Of a stretch of 64,000 nucleotides of DNA, positions 23,231-35,419 are shown one piece after another. Both the position numbers and the translations under genes were made by a program. The notes under the pieces were generated by a model. That model saw nothing but the letters and a program-made list of their open reading frames with translations, searched no databases and had not been told where the DNA came from. Within the stretch, counting starts at the first letter, position 1; the number at the start of each line of letters is the position of its first letter. The DNA is from Torreya grandis (taxonomy: Eukaryota; Streptophyta; Pinopsida; Cupressales; Taxaceae): NCBI GenBank assembly GCA_037957365.1, contig JARHVA010000398.1, positions 2,344,001 through 2,408,000 on the forward strand, read 5' to 3'.

Positions 23231-24878
23231 AATGATTACTAGATTCACCAGTCTGATTAAACATTAATTTTCAAACCTAGGTGCGTAAGTTTTTCAAGAG
23301 TGTCAGCACTATATATGCATTATTGATTCAGATTTCAACTTGATTTTCTAGTTGTAGTACAATAAATTTATGATGAATTTACTAGATAGATATATTATGA
23401 AAATGTTGTGACATAATTACAAAACTATTCCACACTTATGTATCACACATGCATCACACTTATATAATCAAACTGAATAGTAAAATCAACTTACACAACA
23501 CACTAATAATCAAAGAGGGTTAGGATCTTCATAGAAACTCATTCTGAGGGGGCCCTTCCTCATATAGAACTGAGCTACAATCCTTTTTTGAGAGAATTCA
23601 AAAACTTCTTACAAATTCAACTTTCTCATTACTCAATTCTGGATATAAAGGACATACTAAAAAAAATTGCTATTATTTCCTCAAAATTATCTCACTCCTA
23701 ATCTAATCTAGGTTATGCCTTTAAATTAAAAAAGGTAATTTATTAACTCTTAACCAAAAAAACCAAACTAGAAAAGAATACAAATACTTAGAAACTACCC
23801 CAATTAACCTTCATGTAGTTAGTAACCGAAATTAATTATTTTAAGTTTGACTGGGTTAGAGACAAGGCATATTATTTTGTTGTTTTATTTCCTTTTGTCT
23901 TTTCTCAATATCATTGTCTTTACCATCTTTGGCAGCACATTAAATCTCTCCTTGCATATAGGGAATCCATACAATAATTATGACTCTTCCCAATCATTCA
24001 TTTGGTTTCCCAAGATAGCTAGATATGTCTACAAGGTCTCCACAATAATGACTCTGCTTTACATAGTGGTTGTAGGCACTCTTTGATAGCTACAGGCAAC
24101 GTATAGGTGAAACCTTTAGTTATTGTGGGCATTTTATAATGGCTGTAGGCAACCTGTAGGTGCAGCCTATAGTTGTTGTGAGCACTCTATAGTGGTTGTA
24201 AGTAATCTATAGGTGAAACCTATAGTTACTATGGGTATTTTGTAATGATTGTAGGCAACCTATAGGTGAATCCTATAGTTGTTGTGGGCACTTTGCAGTG
24301 GTTGTAAGCAACCTGTAGGTGAAGCCCATAGTTGTTACAGTGTCCTGTAGAAGCTATGGCCTTAGCAAGAAATTGTAGCTTTACATGACCCTTCAAATGC
24401 TTGTTAGATAAAGTCACACCAATATAATTCAATCAAGGAAAAGCATCAATAATTCATAACACAACACACACACACATATGAACATAAAAAATCATAACTT
24501 CATTCATTCATTTGCATTAGTGACGAATAGTTATGAGATTTACATGGAAAAGGACATAGACTAAACATGGATGAGGCTATAATAATAAGTAGTTAGTGGC
24601 CTCATTAGTACCAATACATTAAATACTTTACTTTCTTGCTAGTCAGTTAACCAGTTGTTGATATTTAATAGTGTATCAGGATGGATTATAATTTGTTTAG
24701 TACCTAAAATGATGGAATTTACCTACTTGTATTCATTCATAAAGGCATTTAATGGACATATATGTAGTAGTATCATGTGAAATTTATCCATATCCTTATA
24801 AAAGATTTCACTTTTGGAGACAATATTGGTCAATGGACAATGAAAATCATTTAAAAATGAATTATGCCCATTTTGAGC
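23231..24878. other. Protease-RT spacer, probably carrying an insertion
   Basis: About 1.6 kb with no polyprotein-like frame. The RT-side coding sense fades just upstream of the 'YPSVYTHHIYI' block (about 23170), where Athila/Tat-like elements normally continue. A non-coding insertion is therefore likely, but no termini were identified. It contains the 53-bp minisatellite. Confidence 0.45.
24088..24350. repeat. 53-bp minisatellite, about five units
   Basis: Four complete units begin at 24088, 24141, 24194 and 24247 with exactly 53-base spacing, and a partial fifth begins at 24300. Each has the plan gTTGTAGGCAACCTATAGGTG..GCCTATAGTTGTTGTGGGCACT. Units differ by mainly single-base changes. A further half-unit precedes 24088. 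Confidence 0.9.
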
Positions 24879-25085
24879 CTAGTTAACTATGGCTTGTTGG
24901 ATATCCTGTGGACAAGATAACATGTTTGGGGGACTTATGACATTGTCTTGGTTATCGATAGTGGATTTAAATTCTTCCCATTCATGATTGTTCATCTTCA
25001 AAGCTAAGCTATCAGTCTTTAGAACTAAGTTATCAGTCTTCCGAGCTAGGCTTTTAGACTTCAGAGCTAGGCTATCTTGGTCCAA
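24879..25085 (-). pseudogene. Polyprotein segment with heptad repeat
   Basis: An open stretch of 68 codons downstream of protease. Its N-terminal part is four tandem seven-residue units (pattern K-T-D-S-L-A-L) encoded by 21-bp repeats at 24997-25080. The remainder (HEWEEFKSTIDNQDN...) has no domain that I recognise. The leucine spacing suggests a short coiled coil. Confidence 0.5.
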
Positions 25086-25189
25086 ATCTTCTATTATCTA
25101 TTCCTCAAACTCTTGGATATGTTATTTTATGGTAACGATGGATAAGGAAGACACATTATTCTAATTTTTTTAGGTTGATCCATCCATGT

Positions 25190-25610
25190 TTATTCATAAA
25201 TATCCATTGAAGGTCTAATAGGTGGATAAAGGGAGATTTATTTGGCATGAATTCCATTAGAAATTTTCATATTACCAGATCTACAGTCAATTTGTGCTAC
25301 GATTATAGCTAACCAAGGTCTTCCAAGAATGATTGGATATCCTACCCTCTTGGGTTTAGGTTGAATGATCATGAAATATATAGGTTATTTCTAGGATTCT
25401 ATGGTGATTGGAACATTTTCTATGGATCCTTGAAGTGCAGCAGTGGATTGATCTGCCATTAACAAAATTGTAGTGGTAGGGTGAAGTCTTGTGAGGGATA
25501 AATATTCTACTATTTTGACATTCATTATGTTGATGGTAGCCCCTAGATCTACAAGCACATTTGGTATGGACTTATTCTCATTTCTCATAATCATCATGGG
25601 ACTACCAGGG
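25190..25610 (-). pseudogene. Inner element aspartic protease
   Basis: The translation reads SIPNVLVDLGATINIMN, the DLGA form of the active site seen in Athila/Tat-type proteases. MADQSTAALQGSIENVPITI follows, and near 25290-25340 GYPIILGRPWLAII, matching the conserved end (P.ILGRPFLAT). The active-site aspartate is kept. Stops occur between the blocks. Confidence 0.85.
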
Positions 25611-25639
25611 TCTCTATATTTGGGAACAAATATGTTTCC

Positions 25640-26430
25640 TGCTAGTAAATCAATAATTTTGCTAGTTGCCTAAATTATTTTAGCATATTTTTTCTTTCTT
25701 CCTAGTGCTTTGATGTACAATGCTTTAATAATTTGATTCAACTCTATAATATTCCTAATGTCTCTTAACAGTGGAATTTTTATCTTCATTTTTCTTAATC
25801 CTTACATCAATTTAGAACTCTCCTTAGGTTTGTCTTCCTTAAATCTCTCAGGAAATGGAACAATCAGGGATATTGAATTATGGTTGGTTTGATTGAAGTT
25901 GTGTTGGATTCTACCTTGTCTTCATTTGGTTTTTGGACTACAGGTGACTCAAGAGTGTTTTCATCATTGGGAATTTTAGTTATGGTAATGGATGAATCTC
26001 CTACTACCTTTATTGACCTAAGCTGAACATTATTACACTCAGTTGAACCACTTGCAACACTACTTTCTTAATCAACTCCAAAAATAGGAGTATTTTGTCT
26101 ATTCTTAATATTTTCCATTGGTTGGATAGGTAACTATGGTTGGTTAACCTTCTACTCAATTGGTGGTGGTTGAGGTTGTGAAGGCATCAAAGCTTGATGT
26201 AGAGGAAACATTCTATGTGATTGATATTGTTGATTTGACCATTGAGGTGATGATTGTTGTATCTAATGTAGTTGTTGGATTTATTATTGTGCCCAGGGTT
26301 GTAAAAGATTTTGAGGCATCCCCCACATTTGTGGCATATATTCTTGAGTACCGCATGGTTTTGTTTATGGTGGTGGTCCCCAGAATTGTGGTGTGACTTG
26401 TCCAACCCATGGTGTCATCCATGGAATGGG
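25640..26430 (-). pseudogene. Gag-protease linker of the inner element
   Basis: Low-complexity, His/Asn/Gln-rich coding sense on the minus strand (26187-26422), broken by stops, between zinc knuckle and protease. No domain is expected here. The high repeat content produces many spurious frames on both strands. Confidence 0.45.
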
Positions 26431-26439
26431 AGGAAATCT

Positions 26440-27760
26440 TGAACCAAATTGATTTTGAGGTTGGGAGTACTAGTTTCCTTATCTTTGGATAAAATTCACT
26501 TCCTCAACTAAATGTACTACTTGTTTTAATTGGTTTCTAATGGTAGGAAGATGATTTTAACTCTTAGTGTCATGGTCTAGATCACAAATAACAAATACCT
26601 CTATTTTTATATAAAGGACAATCTTTTATCACATGTTTAAGCCTACATCTAGGACAATATATTGATAATTGTTCAAGGTTGGTGGCATTGGATTTTTATT
26701 TGAGACCATCTAATGTGAATGTCAATTGTACTAGAATATCTATTTTTAAATTAGCAATTTCTTCCATTAATTATCCAATTTTAGGTGATTTTCCTAACTG
26801 TGATTTCCTTATGCTAGGTCTTATCCTGGAATAGTTAGTACATAATGCTGAAATATGATGAAAAGTTAACTTGTCAATGTCACCCTTTCCCATTAGGTTC
26901 AAAGCATCATGTGCATCATCATCTAGGCCTTTAAAAAATACTATCTTGATGACCTCCTCTGTGATTTGGTAACCACTCCATTTATGGGCAAATATAAACT
27001 TATCAAGGTAATCTTCTAAAGTTTCATCTTCATTTTGTTTGATCTTAAAAAAATCTTCTTTTTATTCTCTAGCTCTACAATAACTCTGATATTTATCAAG
27101 AAATGTAGTTTCCATTTCTTCCAAAATACTTATATAATTACCCTAAAGGCCCATGAACCATCTCATGGCTGCATCCTTAAGTGTAGACGGAAATAACTTC
27201 AACTTCTGATTGTCAGTGACATAGTCATATGTCTGGTAGAGAACCTAAAATTCAAAGAGGAATTGATCTATATTCTCTAAATATTTACCTCTAAAGGTAG
27301 TTAAAATATATGGTGAGATATCTTTTGTGGATGTTATATCATCAGGACCCACATTGATTGGATAGGAAAATTTTCTATCCTATTGAGGTTATCGATCAAG
27401 GTTTTCTACATGTGTATGTTCGTCTCCTATATTTTCTTCCCAAATTTGGTTATCAATCCAATCCAAGTCCTCTTCTTGGGTTCTCAAACTATGGTCTACA
27501 TCAAGAGTAAAATATTTATTAGTGATTAGATATTCTTCTTGTAAATCTTGTGGATCAAATCTGATTGTTCTAGAAGGGGAATCTTGTTTGTGAGGATGAA
27601 CCTTTTTCAGAAGAGGAATCATAAAAAGTTTGTATACAACTTTCAATTGCCTTTCTTTCACTTCTTGATCTTTCCAGCAAGGATAAAATCCTCTCTTCTT
27701 TTTTAATTTGGGAATCTTTAGAGATAAACCATCCTTGAGAATCTCTTAGGCAGTTCATAA
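26440..27760 (-). pseudogene. Inner element gag
   Basis: The start near 27758 (MNCLRDSQGWFISK) is followed by a frame change near 27600. The capsid core spans about 27320-26850: LKLFPSTLKDAAMRWFMGL, METTFLDKYQSYCRARE, DETLEDYLDKFIFAH and VFFKGLDDDAHDALNLM, the canonical Retrotrans_gag sequence. At about 26600-26650 CPRCRLKHVIKDC resembles a zinc knuckle one residue short of the usual spacing. Gag would assemble the particle and bind RNA. Only a handful of stops disrupt it. Confidence 0.88.
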
Positions 27761-27868
27761 ATCTAAGGAGTTCTTGATTGTTTTTATATTTTTAAGGTAT
27801 ATGAATGTTTTTGAATTTTACCTGTATAACTCTAATATAGGATCTCACTAACACTTATTGATTAAGAG

Positions 27869-27886
27869 TCCCTATAAATGGTTCCA
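27869..27886 (-). other. Primer binding site of the inner element (tRNA-Asp type)
   Basis: On the minus strand, four bases after the 5' LTR, TGGAACCATTTATAGGGA aligns with TGGCGCCGTTGCCGGGGA in 11 of 18 positions, preceded by a T run. This is the primer type typical of Athila/Tat-like elements. Confidence 0.6.
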
Positions 27887-27890
27887 AAAA

Positions 27891-29076
27891 TGATAGGTTA
27901 CCATTATACATTTCATTTATCCAATCATGGATTGGTGTCTTTTTTACCAAGGCTAGTGTCCAAGGCCATATGCAATGAGATGTTAGATATTTGAGTTAAT
28001 ATTTCATTGTTTGGGGGGTGTTTACTCTATTTTTGATGTCTAAATCCTAAGGATAAAAAATAAGATTCTAATTCTATGTTGCAAAAAAAGTGAATCTAGA
28101 AAGTGTTGCTAACTGAATATCCCCTATGACATTCCTTTAAAAGGATTCTTCAGTTCACACTATCAACATCCAAAACTTAAACATCTGGCATAAGACACTA
28201 CAATGTCCTCACTCGACTTACTCGATTGGGTGGTACAGTGTTGGATTTTAGAATGTGATGATTTTGATTGCCTATTATCACTTAGACTACTTCCTGACAA
28301 ATTTTGAATATGGAGATGAGTTAACAAACTTTACCTCTTATGAGATTGAAAGACACACTTTACATAAAGAAAACTTACTTGCATTGAACTAAAATAAACC
28401 TTGCATTTAATAAGATCACACTTACATTAAAATGTAAATCACACTTTGCATTGAAAGGGAAATCACATTTGCGTTACAAAATAAATTACACTTTGCATTG
28501 AAAGGGAAATCACACTTGTAATAAAATGAAATATACCTGTATCAAAATAAATACACTTTTAAACTATAAACTAAAAATACCAATTGTCTTTATCTTCAGA
28601 GAGAATTAGGCCCTTGCTCTTTCCTCATAACAAGATCAACTTTTACTCAATAATGAAATGGAATGGAATGTTGATCTTTATTAATACTTCATTAGCAAAA
28701 AGAACATATACAAATGCATGAAATTACACTTGAATGTTTATTCTCTCTATTTTGTTCTATATATCTATTATCTAATTACCCTAGAATAAGAAGGATACAT
28801 GTATTTAAAACACATCTCAGTGACTATTCTCATAATACAAAATTTGGTGATCTAAACAGCCAAATCTACCTTTTCAAAATAGAAGATCTAGGAATCAGAT
28901 CCCATGCTTATGGGGAGGCATTGGAACTGATTCAACTAATAATAGACTGAGTATAACTAGCATATATATAAAGATCTTATGTCCGAATTTATAAAATATA
29001 AATACATTTATATTCGGATCATTTTAGACATTACTATGAATAGTAATGTCTAAAAGAAGATATCTAAAGAGGGGGG

Positions 29077-29140
<64 letters not shown>

Positions 29141-29598
29141 GATATCTTTGGATTTTCCATATTGATTTGTAGAGCACATCTAGGCATCTTCAGAGTGTGG
29201 TTAGGTGTCTTTAGAGCATGGCTTGACAGGTCTTCAAAACATCTTCAGAGCTACAGATCTCCATAGCTTGACTCATGATCTTCAAATCTCACTACATTCT
29301 CTGTTGAGTCTTGAAAATTATTTTCAAAAATGTGTTGCCAAAATTGTTGATGACTCCTCAAAATAATCCCTCCATAGGGATGTATCTCTATATGCAAAAT
29401 TATGTTCATTTCATCCAAGTTAGACACAAATAACAAGATAAAGAATCAATAATGTATCACATGTGAATAAAAGATAATTACACTCATTTTCTACTTAGAT
29501 GAGATCTTAATTGTTAAATCTAATGCAATATATAACTAAGAGGCAACATTTATCGACAATTTATATGAGATATAATGAGCTATATATAATGTTCATCA
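27891..29598 (-). repeat. 5' LTR of the inner Athila/Tat-like gypsy element
   Basis: Matches 15368-17040 throughout and has the same TGATAGG start and CATCA end on the + strand. The (AT)n run at about 29080-29137 is roughly twice as long as in the other LTR. It is flanked on the right by the target duplication GTGTT. Confidence 0.9.
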
Positions 29599-29603
29599 GT
29601 GTT
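29599..29603 (+). repeat. Right target-site duplication of the inner element
   Basis: GTGTT, identical to 15363-15367. Confidence 0.9.
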
Positions 29604-29926
29604 ATAGCCAATTGGAAAAGTAGTGTACAAACTAGACCTACCTCCATATTTTAAGATTCATCTTAACTTCCATGTTTCATATTTGAATTAGGTCCTTGGA
29701 TAACATGTTCATGTTCAGTTGACTCTTCTAGAGTTGGATAAATAAATATTCATCATCCTTAAACCTAAGGCTATTATGAACAAATGTACAAGCTCACTCT
29801 ACAATTATACCATCATTGATGTTCTATTCCAATGGTGGGGGTTGTAACCAGAAGATGTGACTTCAGAAACTATCCAATAGATTTTATGATAGTTTACACA
29901 ACTAAAACTTTGAGGAAAAATATTTC
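29604..29926 (+). pseudogene. Outer gypsy integrase C-terminus, distal part
   Basis: Resumes the outer element's polyprotein after the inner insertion: fragments read LPPYFKIHLNFHVSYL, matching the conserved integrase tail L.LP...KIHPVFHVS.L, and later a W-containing block near 29840-29880 in the place of a chromodomain-like '..W.....ATWE'. Frames switch and stops occur. The tail ends close to the polypurine tract. Confidence 0.75.
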
Positions 29927-29940
29927 CAAAGGGGGAGGCA
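29927..29940 (+). other. Polypurine tract of the outer element
   Basis: AAAGGGGGAGGCA lies directly before the TGTTAGGAC start of the 3' LTR. Confidence 0.8.
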
Positions 29941-30258
29941 TGTTAGGACTCTACATCTTAACCATTTTTTATTCTCTTTGCACATTTTAATAGTCATAAT
30001 CTATTTAATTAGCTTGGGTGCCTATTTTGTTGTAATGTCTACTCTTGAGTATTAGCATTAGGGTTGTAATGCTTATATATTGATGTTTTATTAAAGATAA
30101 TAGGGGAATATTTTTTTATATGACCTTTTCTCTCAAGGGGGTTTCACCTCGAAGAGGCCTATATATCTGAATGTAAGCAAGGTTTGTGGCTATTTTATAA
30201 GTTCATTGAGTAATATGTTATTTCACATGTTATTTCTATTTGATTTCATTTTCACAAA
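29941..30258 (+). repeat. 3' LTR of the outer gypsy element
   Basis: Begins TGTTAGGAC and aligns with 10151-10540, with internal deletions relative to it. The exact 3' end is unclear and no clear target duplication is visible beyond similar CATAAT/GATAAT flanks. Confidence 0.75.
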
Positions 30259-30289
30259 AAAAGATAATCTTTCAAAAGAAGAGGGCTAA

Positions 30290-33125
30290 GCACCTCTAGT
30301 CTTCATAAGACATGAATGTTTGGAGAGAGCCAAGATAACCTATGAAGAGGTAAAATAACTATCCCCTTAGCTCATAATAAGGAGAGAATCTAAAAATAAA
30401 ATGGTCCTTAGTCTCAAACTCGAAAGATAAAAGATGAAAAATGTGATGCTCCTAATGGATATGGTGGTTCGTCTCGATGCAAAATTAATGGGAGAAAATT
30501 ATGAATTGAGAAAGGGTAACCCTCAAGCTATAAGGTAACTGTAGTATTTTGTAAACGTTGTAAAAGTGAAGATATAAGTCTAAGTTGTGCTTAATATTTT
30601 ATGTGAGCAACTCTTTAGGTTGAGAGCATGTGGTTCGGAGGTAGGTTGTATAAATATTAGTACCAATGCCATTGTCTATCTCTTTCTTGGAGAGATCAAG
30701 ATCCACTAGTAAGTTAAGTGGGTGTGACCTGCCAATATTAAGTTTAATGAGGCTAAGTAATAAGGAGGATCTCACATAACAACATGAATCAACCCCATGG
30801 TTTTTCTACTCCATAGAGGATATGAAATCAAGGTATGGATACTTAAGGCAACCACTCTAAGAGATACATAACTATATAAGTATGTGAATCATTGTCACCA
30901 CATGAAATATCACTAAAGAAATCAATAGGGTTATGCTAATTTTTTCAAGGATTGTGGCATGAGGAAATGATCTCTTGGATAAATATGTTTGGATGATGTT
31001 ATGACAATCATTTCCTTTATTTTGTTTTGGTCCCCAACTTTGTGGTATGGTCCTCAAACCTCACAACAAAATAAGAGGGTAGTTTTAACCAATGATTGAA
31101 ATACGTGGATCTTCATCTAAATGTCCTAAAACTAAGCCATAAATAATGTTTTTCAAGTATGGTGAGAACTACATATCCATTATTTGGTCTAAATTATACA
31201 CCTAGAATCAATCTAAAGTTTTGTCCAAAGAGGAAGAGCCTAAAATGTATATATGAGGAGACTACTTTGACCCTTTTACTTATATAAGTAAGAATCACTT
31301 AGATTGCTTTATTTATAGAGATGTTAAAATCCATGACTTTTGTTTTAATTAAATTAAGCTAAAGTTCATGAGTACCACAAAATTAGGTTAAAATATTAAG
31401 TTGGTTTTTGGGAACTCTCACCAAGTGAGACATCAAAATAATGTCATTTGTAAATAGGAGTGTTGCAATAGAGACTCCCATGAGTAAGCAACAATTTTTT
31501 TCACCCAATGTATATGAAATTATTTCTTGTAGGTGACAGTGAGAAAACTCGTTTATCATCTATGGTACTTTGGACATATTTTGTCTCACCATCCCTCATT
31601 CATGCCTTGCCAACAATGTTAACATAAAGTCTCACCACAAGCAAAACCACCAAGGATGGAAAAATCAAAGCCTTAATCATGTCAATTAGCAAGTGCTAAG
31701 GAACTATATCAAATTCCTTGTAGAAGTCGAAAAAATAACAATATACTTCATGCTTGTTTGTCTTGGCTTCCTTAATGATAGAGGTCAAAGTTAAGATATG
31801 ATCAATCGTATGGTGGTTCTTCCTAGAACCTAATTATCCTTTGGCCCTAAGCCATTTTTTATCTCCTCATTTAGAGATATGAATGTTTAAAGTTATGAAA
31901 AAAAACTTAGCTAAGGTGTGTTCAACCATGATAGTATGGTAATGATTAGGATCATTCTTGTCTCCACTCTTATAGATGAGATGGATTATATAGGAGGTCC
32001 AAGAAAGTGGAAAATCATGTGTCACCATGTATTTAAACCTGTCTATGATATGGATTGCTAAGATACCTTTGCTATGTTTTAAAAATGTAGTTTTAAGGTT
32101 ATCCACATCATGAACTTTGTTGGATTACATATTAAGGATGCCATGAAGGATTAGGCGATCGAAGAAACGGAAATGAAAAGGTTTTGGGTTAACTTGAATG
32201 CTTGGATGGTTTGGAGCATTGTATAGGCTAAAATCATAACCAAATCAGGCAAGGAGGTTAGATATTGCATAGAATGATTTCTTATGAAAGAAGACTCTCC
32301 AAAAAAATTAGGAGTGAATTAAAGTTGGTTGAGGATAGTTTTGCACTTGTTCAAGACACCTTTCCTCCTAATAATTCTCTTATAGAATCTTTGCATTTGA
32401 TTTGAATTGGAGGGTTTATGCATCATAATATGTTTGGATAGGATATGAATGTTCTTACAATTAAATCCATACCAATCATTACAAGGACAATGGTCATTTT
32501 TAGGAGTGTGGGAAGTGTGGATGGAATGAAGGAAATTATTTATTGTGGAAGACCAAATGGTGTGGGTGAAACAAAGAGAGTGCTTAATTAGATTATGGGT
32601 GTCCTAAACTAAAAAGAGCCTTATTTTGAGGAAGTTTGTGTATTGCTTGTCAAGTTGGTGGTCAAAATGAATAGTGATAGATTGGCAAGGTCAACTAGGA
32701 CAAGGATTGGCAAGTGGGCAACCAAGTGGAACCTAAAAAGATAAAATAACATGGTCAATGAAGGGACAAGGTGTGAAGGATACTTGAAGTCCTTGTAAAT
32801 TTGACAAAAGAGACATGTTAAGAAGAATTTACTTTGCAACAAAAGAGCCGCTAGGAAAAGGGCAACATGTAGGCCCACTAAGCATGAAAAAGGATTACAC
32901 CATTGAGGATAACCAAATCATGGGAATCTCCCAAATGAACCAAATGTTTTGCATAAGGAATGACTACTCTATCTAGCGAAGTTTGGTGTAAAACATCACC
33001 ATGATATTGAACTACTTGAGTCATCAATAAATTTGAATAAAGGTCATGCCTTATACATTACATACAACTAATTTGTACATTGAAGTCTCCTACAAGAATA
33101 ACATCCTCAAAAGTCAAACACAATT
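30290..33125 (-). pseudogene. L1-type LINE remnant 1 (endonuclease and RT)
   Basis: On the minus strand the endonuclease is first seen near 33100 (DVILVGDFNVQI, with the conserved GDFN) followed by HLGDSHDLVILNG. RT pieces follow: LIYKSGDKNDPNHYHTIMV (31960-32020; family KKGD...P.NYR.I), TIDHILTLTSIIKEAKTNKH, FYKEFDIVP (family F.KAFD.V.R) and SIATLLFTNDIILMS, where the catalytic ADD is TND. Near 31330 an 'NLIKTKVMDFN' block matches K...M.F. Stops and frame changes are frequent. Its 5' end is lost at about 33125. Confidence 0.8.
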
Positions 33126-33136
33126 ATAATTTCAAA

Positions 33137-34033
33137 TTATAAGTCTATAAATGTAACTTAAAATAACTTATTGGGAAATTTATAATTACTTAAAAGAAAA
33201 TTCATATAATGCAAAAGGAAATTGAACAAATATTAATCCATACTTGGAAATTAGATGTTTTGGGCTTTTTTAATTTCTCATATTTATACATGTTTACATA
33301 TTTTTCGAATGTAGATTCTTCGATATAAAATTTTCTTAGAATATCTACTTTAAATTATGTTCTCTAATTTACTATTGGAATACTTCTCGAAGCTGGTTTC
33401 CTCTAGAAAGGAGTATGAACCATGAATATGTTCTCTAATTTTAATATCGTTGTAGAATTTAAATTTAACTTTTAAAAAAAAAACACTCATACATTAATGT
33501 ACTCTTCAAGCCCCACATTTTGATATGTTTCTCATCGATATTCTCTCCAACTAATAATTTGAGACAAATATTTAAAATCGTATGCCAATTTTGGACTTTT
33601 CTTAGTTTGAGGGAAGGTTGGTGTGTCGATCGTAGCACTTGGATTCACTATAGGTAGTTTCATGCCAAGGTTTTTCATCTATTGTCTAAAAGAGAACAAG
33701 TGGTTCGGTATTTCTATGTAATCTTTAAATCATCCCTAAGAATTTTTTTAGTGCATAGTTGGGTGTCTCTTTGTTACCCATGTGTATTAGGTTTATAAAG
33801 AGTAAAAGGTAGTTTTATATGTTGTGAGTTATTTAAATATAATTTAAAGAATCGTATATTATATGATTTTGATGTCTTATAATCGTGTAATGTACGGTTT
33901 TGGTATGGGTTGTTGTGACTCTTATTTTAGGTTTCATGTGTCATGTGGTCTTAGTTTTTCAATATTTCCTCCCTGTTGTATGTTAGTTTGCATGCCAATA
34001 AAATCTTAATTTAAAATTTATAAGTCTATAAAT
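33137..34033 (+). mobile_element. Probable short retroposon flanked by a 16-bp direct repeat
   Basis: TTATAAGTCTATAAAT occurs at 33137-33152 and 34018-34033, a length typical of LINE/SINE target duplications. The right copy is preceded by an AATAAAATC-containing, A/T-rich tail, and the sequence before it (about 33600-33990) is T/G-rich like a LINE 3' untranslated region. No coding sense was recognised, so a strongly 5'-truncated LINE on + is my preferred reading. Confidence 0.45.
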
Positions 34034-34039
34034 ACATAA

Positions 34040-34830
34040 GTACATTAGTGTGCATATGACAAGTATGAATTAAAAGAATCCATCTAGAAATTAATTTTGA
34101 AAGTACCAAAGTAGTCAAACATTTAGAGTAGAATTCAAGTAGAGATGAGGCATTTTTTTCTCTATCGTATATTCATTATAGAACGAAAATCATAAAAGAT
34201 TAAACTCTTCATTAATCAGATTCTATGTTTAACATGCATTATACTTAGTATGTTGTTTTTGAAATTATAGAAATATTTTAAGAGCTGGATAATAATTAAA
34301 GAAAATCATGCTCTGTGACAAATCTCCCATTTTTCCAATTCTTTCTAGATATTGCTACCATATCAAGATTTTGGAAGAGGAGAGCAATTTTACAGAGATA
34401 CTACATAATTTTTAAAAAAAAAGTGTAATTTTTGGAGCCTTGATTTTGATAAACAAAAATATCAAATTAAATTTTACATTTTCGATAATTACCAAAAATA
34501 TGACTCACTAAATTTTAGAGAGTACATTAATAATTGTGAAGAGTAGTCTTTGTTTACTTGTCTTTTTTAGAGTTTATTCACCTCATTATGTGGACTTACT
34601 CTATCATATTTAATTTTTTTATAAATATATCTATATTTATAATAAAATATATATTCTTCTTGATACCACTCTATATTATCATTCATTATAATGACGTATA
34701 TTATTATTTATATAATTAAACATGGTTTTAGCATTTTAAATTTTATTAAATTTATTTACAACATAATAGGTGGGTGTATTGCATATTCACTAAAGTTTCA
34801 AAGGAAAAACGGTTATATAATTGTACATTA
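34040..34830. other. AT-rich, no gene seen
   Basis: Poly-A/T tracts and short frames only; nothing recognised. Confidence 0.45.
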
Positions 34831-34834
34831 AATC

Positions 34835-35410
34835 GACACGTGTACGTCGTGCCGACAAGCAGCCTGGAGTCAATCCCACAAACAAAAGAGCCGCCATTGT
34901 AGCCACCCGGCGGGTCCCACAAACACTGTTCGGAGTCCGCATTCTTTCAAACTTTGACGTCATCATCGTCCGACGTGACGAAAGCCACTGCCAGCCTGTT
35001 TGGCATTACATTCTGGTCCCTTGGGGTTGACATCCAACAGTTGTGGGCCACGTCACATCTGTGTCTGGCGGGCCCACCCTCATCGAATCGACATTCAATG
35101 AATCCAATAACAACCGCCACGTCATTTATTTGATCGAATACCAACGGACATAATGCCGGCCACGTCATTTGATAGTTATAAATATACGCCACTATCTCTT
35201 CAATGCCGACATGTGACTTGTAGTTTGTCTCTTTCGAATATGATTATATTTATATTTTATATGAAAATAGAAAAACAGTTAATGGGAATCAACGAACGTA
35301 CCTAAGTTGGGTTTGTAGGGGGCAGCGAGTATGCTTTCATGTGAAAATATATTAATTAATTTAAATTTGATGCTGTTTGACTAGTATAGGATATTTTCTA
35401 ACTTGATTTT
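34835..35410 (+). promoter_or_regulatory. GC-rich ACGT-motif segment, copy A
   Basis: An abrupt GC-rich island. It holds a G-box CACGTG (34837), a palindromic TGACGTCA (34955) and three CCACGTCA-type bZIP motifs (about 35046, 35116, 35158), followed by a TATA-like TTATAAATATA at about 35175. A second copy of most of it lies at 44735-45300. The layout is that of a plant promoter, but no coding region follows. It could be a captured promoter, an LTR-like repeat or a gene fragment. Confidence 0.5.
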
Positions 35411-35419
35411 GATATGTAT

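Noticed and set aside
26160..26422. Several overlapping frames of about 70-78 codons on both strands
   Set aside because: They arise from the low-complexity gag-protease linker of the inner element; only the minus-strand polyprotein sense is supported.
34947..35192. Frames of 69 and 81 codons on both strands across the GC-rich segment
   Set aside because: GC-rich DNA naturally lacks stops; neither frame is kept in the duplicated copy at 44.7 kb, and the blocks shared are regulatory-type motifs.
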